Source: S010-25 sp964441285 (GTDB lineage Bacteria; Pseudomonadota; Gammaproteobacteria; SZUA-229). From it: 64,000 nt of DNA. The stretch covers positions 1 through 64,000 of the forward strand of contig CAYTUK010000008.1 of the NCBI GenBank assembly GCA_964441285.1, read 5' to 3'. The notes under the pieces are model-generated. The model saw only the letters and a program-made list of their open reading frames with translations. It made no database searches and was not told where the DNA came from. This document shows, in pieces, positions 43,505-52,633 of this stretch. Every line of letters starts with the position of its first letter. Positions within the stretch are counted from its first letter, which is position 1. Position numbers and translations under genes: made by a program.

Positions 43505-43781
43505 TTTTAATAAGCGTCTCCCTTTCCTGTTTGCTGGTTAAGAGCTGACCTTTGCTAACCAATGCGGGTAAATCTGAGGTATCATCAATCCAGATCAACT
43601 TTTTACCAATACTTTTACCCAATTCGAATAAGGTACTGAATCGGGCATCATTGGCTTTTTTTAAGCGTGATAAAGCAACTTCGCCTAGTGTTGATATTTC
43701 CGCAAGGTCTTTCTGTGATAACCCGCGTGTTTTTGCCGTATCGATTGCTTCGACAACGAGTTCATGTAACGCTTTGTCCAT
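43497..43781 (-). CDS. XRE-type helix-turn-helix protein (antitoxin-like)
   Basis: This 94-residue protein has a Cro/CI-type helix-turn-helix in its first half (RGLSQKDLAEISTLGEVALSRLKKA). The size and architecture resemble antitoxins of type II systems or solitary regulators, but no toxin gene lies next to it: downstream is a 37-codon frame, upstream a repeat copy. The C-terminal part (LVSKGQLLTSKQERETLIK) is charged. It probably regulates its own small operon. Confidence 0.7.
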   Translation of the reverse strand: MDKALHELVVEAIDTAKTRGLSQKDLAEISTLGEVALSRLKKANDARFSTLFELGKSIGKKLIWIDDTSDLPALVSKGQLLTSKQERETLIKSD

Positions 43782-43839
43782 AACTTAGCCTATATGTTAA
43801 TTCATAACAAATACTAGTATAAATTAATATATAAGGCAA

Positions 43840-43904
43840 TTACTAACAGTACAAGTGAAAAGGCTACCCATTTTTTAAGACCGTCAGCCGCAGGGATACG
43901 GGGC
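43840..43904 (+). repeat. Interspersed repeat, half copy I
   Basis: This half copy starts TTACTAACAGTACAAGTGAA, continues AAGGCTACCCATT and reaches the core GTCAGCCGCAGGGATACGGG, then stops. It lies between the HTH gene and the divergent Smr gene. Confidence 0.75.
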
Positions 43905-43964
43905 ATATTAGTGAATTAATGGGGCGATGATTAATAGTACTGATCGTTAACAGGACAATAATGA

Positions 43965-44504
43965 ATGTGTGACAAAGATTCAGCAATCGATGATGCCGCC
44001 ATGTTTCGCCAGGAAACGAGCGATGTTATACCCATTAAAACCACGAACCGAGTCTCATTTAAACCTCCTCCTCGCCAGGTGGCTTCCCATAATGAAATCT
44101 TTTCAGATCCAGTAGTTAAAGATATTTTTTCCGCTGCACCGATTTATGAAGACTGCCCAGATATCCTCAATTTTTCCAGAAGTGGTATTCAGCATTCGGT
44201 TTTAAAGCATTTGCGGCAAGGGAAAATGCCCGTTGAGCAGGGTCTGGATTTACATGGTCTGACTATACAGCAGGCGCGCCAGGAGTTAATCAAGTTTCTG
44301 AATGATTGTACCTATGCGGAACTGCGCCATGTCGTTATCGTGCATGGAAAAGGTTATCGTTCGAAGGGTAACCCGGTAATTAAACCAATGATAAATCGCT
44401 GGCTGCGGGTTGCACCGAATGTTCTCGCTTTTTGCTCAGCATTACCCAAAGATGGCGGTAATGGCGCAGTGTATGTTTTGTTGGGAAGAAATAAACTGCC
44501 CTGA
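43965..44504 (+). CDS. Smr-domain protein (SmrA/YdaL-like)
   Basis: This 179-residue protein has a C-terminal Smr domain: LDLHGLTIQQARQELIKF (the LDxHG motif) and VVIVHGKGYRSKG (the GxG loop), ending in GNGAVYVLLGR. Smr domains of this type are nucleases; E. coli SmrB cleaves mRNA at collided ribosomes and SmrA nicks nucleic acid. The N-terminal 70 residues are of low complexity. AGGA at 43952-43955 is spaced 9 nt before the ATG. Length and layout favour SmrA/B-type stand-alone proteins over MutS2 fragments. Confidence 0.86.
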   Translation: MCDKDSAIDDAAMFRQETSDVIPIKTTNRVSFKPPPRQVASHNEIFSDPVVKDIFSAAPIYEDCPDILNFSRSGIQHSVLKHLRQGKMPVEQGLDLHGLTIQQARQELIKFLNDCTYAELRHVVIVHGKGYRSKGNPVIKPMINRWLRVAPNVLAFCSALPKDGGNGAVYVLLGRNKLP

Positions 44505-44517
44505 AAATGACACGTTC

Positions 44518-45872
44518 TTATTCTTGAGTTTTCTTAACGACTGGTTCTCGACTTTGTTGATCAGAAAACATAAGTAATAAATTTTCAGCCAGTGCTTCAT
44601 AGACTGGTTTTCTACAGAATAGTTGGGAAGTACCCGATGCAATCAGTGCGGTTGCCATCATCGCCAGTACCAGATTCTGATTGTCAGTCATTTCCATTAC
44701 GATAACAAATGCGGTAATAGGTGTTTGAACCACACCAGTGAAATAACCAATCATACCCAGTATCACAATAGTTGATGTCATTGAAGGTGGAAATAATGTT
44801 GCTAAATTCGCACCCAAACCAGCACCACTTGCCAGCGAAGGCGCAAACAGTCCGCCGGGTAATGTGGTCAGGTAAGTGGCAATAGTAGCGATGATTTTAT
44901 ACAGAGGATACAAAACACCGACATCTGTCGAGCAGGTATTAGTGCCTGCACAGGTAACAATCTGTTTGGCTTCAATATAACCTGTTCCATAAGCTGTGCC
45001 ACCGCTTAACAAACCCGTTATCGCAAGAATCAGGCCACAGATAATGGCAATTTTCCACCAGTGGTCTGGCATATAAGGGCGAAGCATTTCTGAACCACTC
45101 ACTAATATACGACTAAATAGACCACCCAGCGCACCACCGACAACACCGCAAACCACAACACTCAACCAGACCAGACCAGACCAAAATCAATGTTTGCCGG
45201 TGAAGTACCGTAATAATGGTAGTTATCCTGATGCACTACAACGGCAGTCATTCCTGCAAGGACAACACCAATCATCATCATGCTGCTGTTACGTCGATCA
45301 TAAGAACGCGCCAGTTCCTCGATGGCAAAAATAATACCGGCCACAGGAGTATTAAATGCAGCCGCAATACCAGCACCACCACCGGTGAGAATCAGGCCAC
45401 GCTCAACATATCTGGAGGGTAACTGGGCATACCGACCCAGGGTGTGCATAATAGCTGCCCCCAGATGCACTGTTGGGCCTTCGCGCCCCATTGATCCACC
45501 AAAAATTAATGCCAGTATGGTCATTGCCACTTTACCGATAACCATACGCAGAGAAAGCAGGCGATTACTCAAACCACCGCCAGATGCCGCCAGTGAGATT
45601 AATACCTGTGGGATGCCACTACCTTCAGCGCCACTAAAATATTTTCGGGTCAGATAAAGCGTTAATACAAAGCCAGCGGGTGTCACCAGAAAAGGCAGGT
45701 AGGGGTAGTTTCTGGCTAGTGCTCGGAAAAAATAATCGGCCTGCCCACCCATCATTGCAAACAGCGCTGCTGTCAAACCAACTAAAATAGCACCGCCCCA
45801 GAACACCAGGTGTATGCGTAGCATTTTAGGTCTTAAAAAACGAAATTTTATTCGACGAACCTGGCGACGCAT
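44518..45872 (-). pseudogene. ClC-family chloride channel/antiporter gene, frameshifted at a GGTCT repeat
   Basis: Two adjacent frames together make one ClC protein of about 450 residues. The first (45872 to 45162) carries GSGIPQVLIS, GREGPTVHLGA (gating glutamate present) and FNTPVAGIIFAIEEL. The second (from 45165 to 44518) carries GGLFAPSLASGAGLGANL, the GxFxP motif. The break falls in three tandem copies of GGTCT (45168-45182). Removing one copy gives continuous reading ...DFGLVW-LSVVVCG..., so a single 5-nt gain explains the split. As it stands, translation ends after FGLVWSG, inside the protein. This could be a true mutation, a reversible phase-variable state or a sequencing error. Confidence 0.88.
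45168..45182 (-). repeat. Pentanucleotide tract (GGTCT)x3 within the ClC gene
   Basis: Three perfect tandem copies, followed by a partial GGT(T) unit on the minus strand, lie exactly at the frame break of the ClC gene. Five-base units change frame whenever one is gained or lost. Confidence 0.85.
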
Positions 45873-46065
45873 ATTTAGTTACACCTGTTTAATGACATTC
45901 GATAATGCATGGTATACACAGCAAAATATTATCTGAAAGCTGTGGTATCGCCACATTTTCTGCCTGTATAAAAGGCGTTATACACTAAGAAACTCTGAGA
46001 ACAGGTTGATTGCAAGCACTGCCTCAAACCTGTTCCTGCGGTGCTACGATCAGCGGATAAAAAAA

Positions 46066-49000
46066 TCAGTACAACATTTTTACCTGGTTCTGACCAAAAA
46101 CTTTATCTAGCCGCAGCAATAATTCATCGGCAGGAATCACTTTCCAGTCCTCGCCAAGCTGTAGACGCGAGGAATCTGTAGCACTATTATACTCAATAGT
46201 GACTGGGCAGGAACCATCTCGGTAAGTTTGTAGCACTTCCTGTAGCTGCTGTGACATATGTGCATCGGACCAATGGCCATTTACCCGCAAACGATGTAGT
46301 TTAATTTCCAGCCCACGAGAAAATTTTTCGCGAGCCTGAGTCATATTATAAATAGCACTTGCGGTAATTCTATAGGATGCATTGAAATCATCATAACTAA
46401 CACTGCCTTCAACAATACAAAGGCTGTCTTTTACCAGTAAATGTGAATATTGCGCATAGACTTCTGCATACATTACCATGTCGATACGTGCGGTTCGATC
46501 GTCCAGAGTGCCCGTAACAATTTTACTGCCCCGACTGGTTTTTCTGACTCTTACCCCAACCAGTAAACCGGCAAGGCAGACCTGTTTTTTATTTTTCTTA
46601 TAGCCACCGTAGGCATTCCCCGTTTTTTCTGCTTCTGGCACCAGTGCTGGCACGTTAATAAAGGTGCATTCAGTAAACCGTCGCAGCTCTTTTTCAAAAC
46701 GGGTAATGGGATGCCCGGTTAAATACAGCCCCAGCGTTTCTTTTTCATTTATCAGTCGGGTATCATCATCCCAGTCATCAACTTTTACAATATGAACCGG
46801 CGTATTAGTTTCAGCATCGTCGATGGTAGAAAACATATCATCCTGACCGACGCGGGCATTTTTCTGATTCTGTTCGGCAAGTTGTACGGCATTACTTAAA
46901 CTGGCAATTAAACTGGCTCGATTTTCACCCAGCGAATCCATTGCACCGGCTTTAATTAAGGCTTCCATCACTCGGCGATTAACCTTACGTGTATCACTAC
47001 GACGACAGAAATCATACAGATCAACAAAGGGTCCTTTACTCTCACGTTCACCGATAATGCCTTCGAGTGCCGCCTCGCCCACACCTTTTAGTGCACCCAG
47101 ACCATAGATGACAGTCTCTGGATCGGAGACACTAAAATGTGATACGGACAGATTAATGTTCGGTGGCAATACAACGATATTCTGTGCGTGACAATCTTCA
47201 ATCAGGGTGACCACTTTGTCGGTATTATCCATATCTGCCGACATAACAGCCGCCATAAACTCAGCCGGATAATGCCGTTTCAACCAGGCGGTTTGATACG
47301 ACAATAAAGCATAAGCTGCCGAGTGTGATTTATTGAAACCATAACCGGCAAATTTTTCCATCAGGTCAAAAATCATCGTGGCGAGAGCCGCATCCACACC
47401 ACGTGCAACGGCACCTTCCATAAACAACACGCGTTGTTCAGCCATCACTTCCGGTTTTTTCTTACCCATCGCACGGCGTAACATGTCCGCGCCGCCGAGG
47501 CTATAATTTGCCAGCACCTGTGCAATCTGCATCACCTGTTCCTGATACAGGATAACGCCATAAGTCGGGGTTAATACCTGTTCCAGATCGGGATGAAAAT
47601 AATTAACTTCTGCGCGACCATGTTTACGGTTGATAAAATCGTCCACCATGCCAGACTGAAGCGGTCCCGGTCGAAATAGTGCCACCAGCGCAATCACATC
47701 TTCAAACTTATCCGGTTTTAAACGGATAATTAAATCTTTCATCCCGCGCGATTCAAGCTGGAATACGGCGGTAGTATTGGCGGCCTGCAACAGTTTAAAT
47801 GTTTCCACGTCATCCAGTGGTAGCTGATCAATCTGTAATGGTGGCTGGTTTTCTGCTTCGCGGCGCTGGTTAATGTGCTTAACCGCCCAGTCAATAATAG
47901 TCAGCGTACGCAAACCTAAAAAGTCGAACTTAACCAGACCCACGGCTTCGACATCATCCTTGTCAAATTGTGTCACCACGCCCTGACCACCTTCTTCACA
48001 ATAGAGTGGACTAAAGTCGGTTAATACTGTTGGCGAAATCACCACGCCACCGGCATGTTTGCCTGCGTTACGTGCCAGCCCTTCCAGCGTCAGCGCCATA
48101 TTGATAATATTGCTAACTTCTTCTTCATTGTCGTAGGCGGTTTTTAGTTCTTCGGATTCATCCAGTGCTTTCGTCAACGTCATGCCGATTTCAAACGGAA
48201 TCAGTTTGGCGATACGGTCAACAAAGCCATAGGGCTGCCCCATTACCCGCCCTACGTCACGCACAACCGCCTTCGCCGCCATCGTGCCATAGGTAATAAT
48301 TTGTGACACACTGTTGCGGCCATAAGTCTGCGCGACATAATCAATCACCCGGTCGCGGCCTTCCATGCAGAAGTCAATATCGAAGTCAGGCAGAGACACC
48401 CTTTCCGGGTTGAGAAAGCGTTCAAACAGTAAATCGAATTCCAGCGGGTCAAGATCGGTGATCTTTAATGCATATGCCACCAGCGAACCGGCACCGGAAC
48501 CACGACCCGGACCAACTGGAATGGCATTATCTCTTGACCAGCGTATAAAGTCGGCAACAATCAGGAAATAACCGGGAAACCCCATATTGATAATTACATC
48601 AAGTTCAATCTGCAACCGGTCAAGATAGGCTTGCCGACGTGTTTGATAGTCCTTCGCTGTTGCATCCAGCAGAACTTTCAGGCGTTGCTCTAGCCCTTCA
48701 TAAGAAACGCGAGTGAAATAGCTATTTTCAGTTTCACCTTCTGGAATGGGGAATTGAGGTAAAAAACTTTTGCCCAGCTGTATTTCAAAATTACACCGCC
48801 GGGCAATTTCAACGGTATTTTCTAATGCCTCAGGAATATCCTCAAACAAAGCCTGCATTTCTTCTGTCTGACGAAGGTATTGCTGCTGGCTGTAATTTTT
48901 AGAACGCCGTGGATCATCCAGAGTTCGACTATCGTGAATGCAGACACGGGCTTCGTGTGCGTCAAATTCACTGGCCTGTAGAAAACGCACATCATTGGTG

Positions 49001-49605
49001 GCAACGACTGGCGTTGCTGTCGCCAACGCTAATTCGACCGCATCGGCAATATAGTTCTCTTCGTTTTCACGGCCGGTGCGTTGCAACTCAATATAAAAAC
49101 GATCCTCAAACAAGGTTTGCCAGTGTTGCAAGCGCTGTTTTGCCTGCTCAAACTGCCCTGAAAGTAAGGCTCTGCCAATATCGCCGTTACGCCCACCAGA
49201 AAGTGCAATCAGCCCCTCCGCGTGCTGTTCAATCCACTGCATTTTTATTACTGGTACACCACCCTGTTGGCCTTCAAGGTAACTGCGGGAAATGAGTTCC
49301 GAGAGATTTAGATAACCATCACGATTCTGTGCCAGCAGCACCAGCTGAAACGGGGCTTCCTGTTCATCACGACGCACCAGCGCATCAACGCCGATAATGG
49401 GTTTAATCCCGGCAGCAAGCGCCGCACGGGTAAATTTTACCATTGCAAACAGGTTGCTCTGGTCAGTCAGCGCCACCGCTGGCATATTTGCTTCAGTCAG
49501 TGCCTGCATCAAAGGTTTTACCCGCACCAGCCCGTCAACCAGAGAATACTCGGTATGTACTCTTAGATGGATAAAATCGGGTTGATCTGTCACGCGTGGT
49601 GCCAC
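46066..49605 (-). CDS. dnaE: DNA polymerase III alpha subunit
   Basis: This is the replicative polymerase catalytic subunit, 1179 residues (E. coli 1160). The N-terminal PHP domain begins FIHLRVHTEYSLVDG. The catalytic aspartates lie in SLPDFDIDFCMEGRD, with GPGRGSGAGSLVAYAL before it and GYGFNKSHSAAYALLSYQTAW after it. The tandem helix-hairpin-helix and C-terminal OB domains follow. It is downstream of rnhB on the same strand, as in E. coli, but a full repeat copy and a 13-bp tandem array now lie between the two genes. Confidence 0.97.
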   Translation of the reverse strand: MAPRVTDQPDFIHLRVHTEYSLVDGLVRVKPLMQALTEANMPAVALTDQSNLFAMVKFTRAALAAGIKPIIGVDALVRRDEQEAPFQLVLLAQNRDGYLNLSELISRSYLEGQQGGVPVIKMQWIEQHAEGLIALSGGRNGDIGRALLSGQFEQAKQRLQHWQTLFEDRFYIELQRTGRENEENYIADAVELALATATPVVATNDVRFLQASEFDAHEARVCIHDSRTLDDPRRSKNYSQQQYLRQTEEMQALFEDIPEALENTVEIARRCNFEIQLGKSFLPQFPIPEGETENSYFTRVSYEGLEQRLKVLLDATAKDYQTRRQAYLDRLQIELDVIINMGFPGYFLIVADFIRWSRDNAIPVGPGRGSGAGSLVAYALKITDLDPLEFDLLFERFLNPERVSLPDFDIDFCMEGRDRVIDYVAQTYGRNSVSQIITYGTMAAKAVVRDVGRVMGQPYGFVDRIAKLIPFEIGMTLTKALDESEELKTAYDNEEEVSNIINMALTLEGLARNAGKHAGGVVISPTVLTDFSPLYCEEGGQGVVTQFDKDDVEAVGLVKFDFLGLRTLTIIDWAVKHINQRREAENQPPLQIDQLPLDDVETFKLLQAANTTAVFQLESRGMKDLIIRLKPDKFEDVIALVALFRPGPLQSGMVDDFINRKHGRAEVNYFHPDLEQVLTPTYGVILYQEQVMQIAQVLANYSLGGADMLRRAMGKKKPEVMAEQRVLFMEGAVARGVDAALATMIFDLMEKFAGYGFNKSHSAAYALLSYQTAWLKRHYPAEFMAAVMSADMDNTDKVVTLIEDCHAQNIVVLPPNINLSVSHFSVSDPETVIYGLGALKGVGEAALEGIIGERESKGPFVDLYDFCRRSDTRKVNRRVMEALIKAGAMDSLGENRASLIASLSNAVQLAEQNQKNARVGQDDMFSTIDDAETNTPVHIVKVDDWDDDTRLINEKETLGLYLTGHPITRFEKELRRFTECTFINVPALVPEAEKTGNAYGGYKKNKKQVCLAGLLVGVRVRKTSRGSKIVTGTLDDRTARIDMVMYAEVYAQYSHLLVKDSLCIVEGSVSYDDFNASYRITASAIYNMTQAREKFSRGLEIKLHRLRVNGHWSDAHMSQQLQEVLQTYRDGSCPVTIEYNSATDSSRLQLGEDWKVIPADELLLRLDKVFGQNQVKMLY

Positions 49606-49623
49606 TGATATACCTCTATCCTG

Positions 49624-49675
49624 ATGCAGTTACTAAATGCAGTTACTAAATGCAGTTACTAAATGCAGTTACTAA
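49624..49675. repeat. Tandem array of a 13-bp unit, four perfect copies
   Basis: ATGCAGTTACTAA occurs four times head to tail (49624, 49637, 49650, 49663). The last unit overlaps the end of repeat copy J, whose terminal sequence TTACTAAC is contained in the unit, so the array consists of the element's end plus six flanking bases. Confidence 0.95.
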
Positions 49676-49818
49676 CAGGACGGATGAAAAGGATAGTTAA
49701 TTATTCAAGACCGTCATCCGCAGGGATGCGGGTGTCGAGCTTACATGGATGTATTGACAGCGTGTCTTAATAATAGCGTGCCTTAATAATTAAGTATCCT
49801 TTTTATTCGTTTCAGTAA
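49669..49818 (+). repeat. Interspersed repeat, full copy J (150 bp)
   Basis: This complete copy runs from TTACTAACAGGACGGATGAA to TTATTCGTTTCAGTAA with the core CATCCGCAGGGATGCGGGTG. It is longer than copies B and G because a short internal segment (GTGTCTTAATAATAGC then GTGCCTTAATAAT) is duplicated. It lies between dnaE and rnhB. Confidence 0.85.
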
Positions 49819-49897
49819 TAAGTCTACCAAATCAACACTGGCTAAACAGTAAATTCCTCTCGTTAGGGGTAAATATTTTTGGCCGGAAAGGAGCCGG

Positions 49898-50512
49898 TTA
49901 TAAATTTTGTAGCGCTAAAGCCTCACGCACCGGCGCATAGCTACGCCGGTGTTGTGGACAGGGCCCAATGGCACTCAGTATCTCACGATGTTTTCTGGTG
50001 GGGTAACCTTTATGTTTATCAAAACCGTATTCAGGATACTGTTCATGCAATGTAATCATCTGCCTGTCACGTTCAACTTTCGCCAATATTGACGCTGCGC
50101 TGATTTCAGCCACGCGTGCATCCCCCTTAATAATTGCCGCAGCGACACAGGGCAAATGATCGGGTAGATGATTACCGTCGACAAAAACATGATCAGGCAG
50201 TATCTGTAATTTTGACACCGCCTGTGCCATAGCATACAGCGATGCGCGTAAAATGTTCATTTCATCTATCTGCGCAGGGCTTATACTCACAACCGACCAT
50301 GCCAGGGCATGCGATTTAATTTCCTGCGCCAGCTGTTCGCGTTTTTTTTTACTGAGTTTTTTTGAATCATCCAGGCCAACAATGGATTTTTCAGGGTTCA
50401 GGATCACTGCCGCAGCGACAACATTGCCCGCCAGTGGCCCACGCCCAGCTTCATCAGTCCCCGCGAGCTTACCCGTAAAGACAGGCAGTTCGTCCTGCAA
50501 TGTTATTATCAT
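49898..50512 (-). CDS. rnhB: Ribonuclease HII
   Basis: RNase HII removes ribonucleotides from DNA. The catalytic acids lie in AGTDEAGRGPLAGNVV and FVDGNHLPD, and the conserved SKKLSKKKREQLA and ASILAKVERD blocks are present. Length 204 is typical (E. coli 198). It is upstream of dnaE in the conserved order, but the usual preceding gene lpxB is on the opposite strand here. Confidence 0.95.
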   Translation of the reverse strand: MIITLQDELPVFTGKLAGTDEAGRGPLAGNVVAAAVILNPEKSIVGLDDSKKLSKKKREQLAQEIKSHALAWSVVSISPAQIDEMNILRASLYAMAQAVSKLQILPDHVFVDGNHLPDHLPCVAAAIIKGDARVAEISAASILAKVERDRQMITLHEQYPEYGFDKHKGYPTRKHREILSAIGPCPQHRRSYAPVREALALQNL

Positions 50513-50612
50513 TCAGGTAATATTCCGTGTTTTGTAATAGTGCATTTAATGTAGACCACCCATAATAAAAAATCCCGGCGGGATTTGCCAGCAATAAACT
50601 GAATTAATACCA

Positions 50613-50669
50613 TATACTAACAGGATGGATGAAAAGAACACCAGCTCGCCTTTTCATCTGTTTCAGTAA
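50613..50669. repeat. Minimal repeat copy K (two ends, no core, 57 bp)
   Basis: TACTAACAGGATGGATGAAA and TTTTCATCTGTTTCAGTAA face each other with only about 17 bp between them. It lies between the divergent starts of rnhB and lpxB. Confidence 0.75.
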
Positions 50670-50688
50670 TGAATTAACACAATAAGCC

Positions 50689-51861
50689 ATGATGCCAGCA
50701 AATAAAACCATTCTAATTAGTGCAGGAGAAGCCTCAGGCGATGCACATGCCGCTCGAATGGTAGAAGAACTAAAAAAAATTGACAACCAGATAAAATTTA
50801 TCGGTATGGGTGGCAACAATATGCGTGCGGCAGGCGTTGAAATTATCACCGACATAAAAAAAATGGCCGTAGTCGGGCTGGTTGAAGTGTTGTTAAAATA
50901 CCGTAGCATTAAAGCCGAACTGGTTCGCCTGCAAACCTATATCGAACAACACCCGCCTGGCTTACTGATTCTTGTTGATTATCAGGAATTTAATCAACGC
51001 CTGGCAGCCTTTGCCAAACAGCGCGGTATCAAAGTGCTGTTTTATATCGGCCCGCAAGTGTGGGCATGGCGACCAAAACGTGTCTACAAAATGGCTAAAA
51101 TCGTTGATCACATGGCCGTCATCCTACCCTTTGAAACGGCTTATTATAAAGAGGCTAATGTGCCGGTCACGTTCACCGGCCACCCGCTAACAGACGAAGT
51201 GATCGCAGACAAAACCGTAGCCCAGGCACGAGCGCTGCTTGAGCTTGAAAACAAAACAACGGTTGGCCTGTTTCCGGGCAGCCGTTCCGGCGAAATTAAG
51301 CGGATACTGCCTATCTTACTGGCCAGTGCAGAGATATTAATTCAACAAAATCCGGCTTTACAATTTGTTCTACCCCTGGCAACAACGGTTAACATGACGA
51401 ATCTGGAAGCCTTTTCAGGCAGGCTGAAACAACTCAATGTACATATAATTGATAATAAATTTTATGATGTCAGTCAGGCCTGTGATGTCATTATGACGGC
51501 ATCAGGCACAGCAACTCTTGAAATTAGCCTGCTTGGTATCCCGATGGTCATTGTGTATAAAATTGCAGCATTAAGTTATTTTATTCTCAGCCGACTGGTT
51601 AACATTAAATATCTGGGTCTAATGAACATTATTGCCAATAAGATGATCGTTAAGGAATTTATTCAACACAATGCGCAACCTGCAATGATTGCAGATGAAA
51701 TTTTGCGGTTGTTAAATGAGGCTGACTACAACATAATAATGCGTCACGAACTATCCTTAATACGTGAACAATTAGGCAAAAACAATGGTTCCAGTCATAT
51801 TGCAAAACTGGCTTATCAGTTATTGATAACGAATATTGATAACAAAATAATAGAAGACTAA
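50689..51861 (+). CDS. lpxB: Lipid-A-disaccharide synthase
   Basis: LpxB joins two acylated glucosamines in lipid A synthesis at the inner membrane surface. ISAGEASGDAHAARMVEEL at the N-terminus, IGPQVWAWRPKRVYKM, the GLFPGSRSGEIKRILP motif and SGTATLEISLLGIPMVIVYK near the C-terminus are diagnostic. Length 390 (E. coli 382). Two ATGs begin the frame and neither has a clear ribosome binding site; the repeat copy K ends 19 bp upstream. In E. coli lpxB precedes rnhB and dnaE on one strand; here it is inverted relative to them. Confidence 0.95.
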   Translation: MMPANKTILISAGEASGDAHAARMVEELKKIDNQIKFIGMGGNNMRAAGVEIITDIKKMAVVGLVEVLLKYRSIKAELVRLQTYIEQHPPGLLILVDYQEFNQRLAAFAKQRGIKVLFYIGPQVWAWRPKRVYKMAKIVDHMAVILPFETAYYKEANVPVTFTGHPLTDEVIADKTVAQARALLELENKTTVGLFPGSRSGEIKRILPILLASAEILIQQNPALQFVLPLATTVNMTNLEAFSGRLKQLNVHIIDNKFYDVSQACDVIMTASGTATLEISLLGIPMVIVYKIAALSYFILSRLVNIKYLGLMNIIANKMIVKEFIQHNAQPAMIADEILRLLNEADYNIIMRHELSLIREQLGKNNGSSHIAKLAYQLLITNIDNKIIED

Positions 51862-51877
51862 TAAAAGAATAATCGCC

Positions 51878-52633
51878 GTGATTCAAAGATCAAGTCAAAA
51901 TATGTGTGCGTATCTACTAATACTGCTTGGTATATTGTTATCAACCGGTTGCACTACCCTTAATGGCCCGGCAAATCCTGATGACCCACTAGAAAGTTAT
52001 AACCGCAGTATGTTCAAATTTAATAGAACGCTTGATCAATACGCCTTCAAACCTGTGGCCGAAGGTTATAACTATATAATGCCAAATTTTGCCAATAAAG
52101 GTGTCAGCAATTTTTTTAGTAATATTGATGATATTGTTGTTTTCGTTAATAACATATTGCAGTTTAAAATTGCTGCAGCCACCGAAACCTCCGCACGATT
52201 TGTATTTAACACTACCTTTGGTTTACTGGGTTTTATTGATGTATCAACCCCGATGGGATTACCAAAACACAATGAAGATTTTGGTCAAACCCTGGCTGTC
52301 TGGGGGGTTGGTCGTGGTCCATATATGATACTGCCTGTTATCGGCCCATCCACACCGAGATATATTGCGGGTCTGGGTATGGATCTGACATACTTTGATC
52401 CCATTTTCAAAAACCAGAAAGGTGAACAAAGTGCAATCACATATTCCATCAAGTTTATTAATCTGCGCGCAGGTTTATTAGCCGCGACCAATATTATTGA
52501 TCAGACTGCGCCCGACGTGTATGCTTTTGAACGCGATGCCTGGTTAGCTCGTCGCCGGTATTTAATTTATGACGGCAATCCACCGGATGATATCTTTAGC
52601 GATAAAGAATTGTTTAATGATGATTTGAATTAA
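51878..52633 (+). CDS. mlaA: MlaA (VacJ) outer-membrane lipoprotein
   Basis: MlaA removes phospholipids from the outer leaflet of the outer membrane in the Mla pathway. The lipobox is LSTGC, and the mature part has the family blocks DPLESYNRSMFKFNRTLDQ, FNTTFGLLGFIDVSTPMG, NEDFGQTLAVWGVGRGPYM and LPVIGPSTPRY. I take the GTG at 51878 as start because it supplies the arginine of the signal peptide (MIQRSSQN); an ATG at 51902 would leave no positive charge. It is 16 bp after lpxB and probably co-transcribed. Its stop overlaps the convergent mtnP stop. Confidence 0.93.
   Translation: MIQRSSQNMCAYLLILLGILLSTGCTTLNGPANPDDPLESYNRSMFKFNRTLDQYAFKPVAEGYNYIMPNFANKGVSNFFSNIDDIVVFVNNILQFKIAAATETSARFVFNTTFGLLGFIDVSTPMGLPKHNEDFGQTLAVWGVGRGPYMILPVIGPSTPRYIAGLGMDLTYFDPIFKNQKGEQSAITYSIKFINLRAGLLAATNIIDQTAPDVYAFERDAWLARRRYLIYDGNPPDDIFSDKELFNDDLN

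Noticed and set aside
43497..43781. Complete toxin-antitoxin pair
   Set aside because: Only the HTH protein is recognisable; no toxin-family protein of usual size lies beside it. The 37-codon neighbour is reported separately as a possibility only.
44518..45165. A separate 215-residue channel gene starting at TTG 45165
   Set aside because: Its text continues the ClC protein of the preceding frame, and there is no ribosome site; it is the downstream half of one frameshifted gene.
49606..49897. CRISPR array
   Set aside because: The 13-bp units are directly tandem with no spacers, so the array is a simple tandem duplication at a repeat end.
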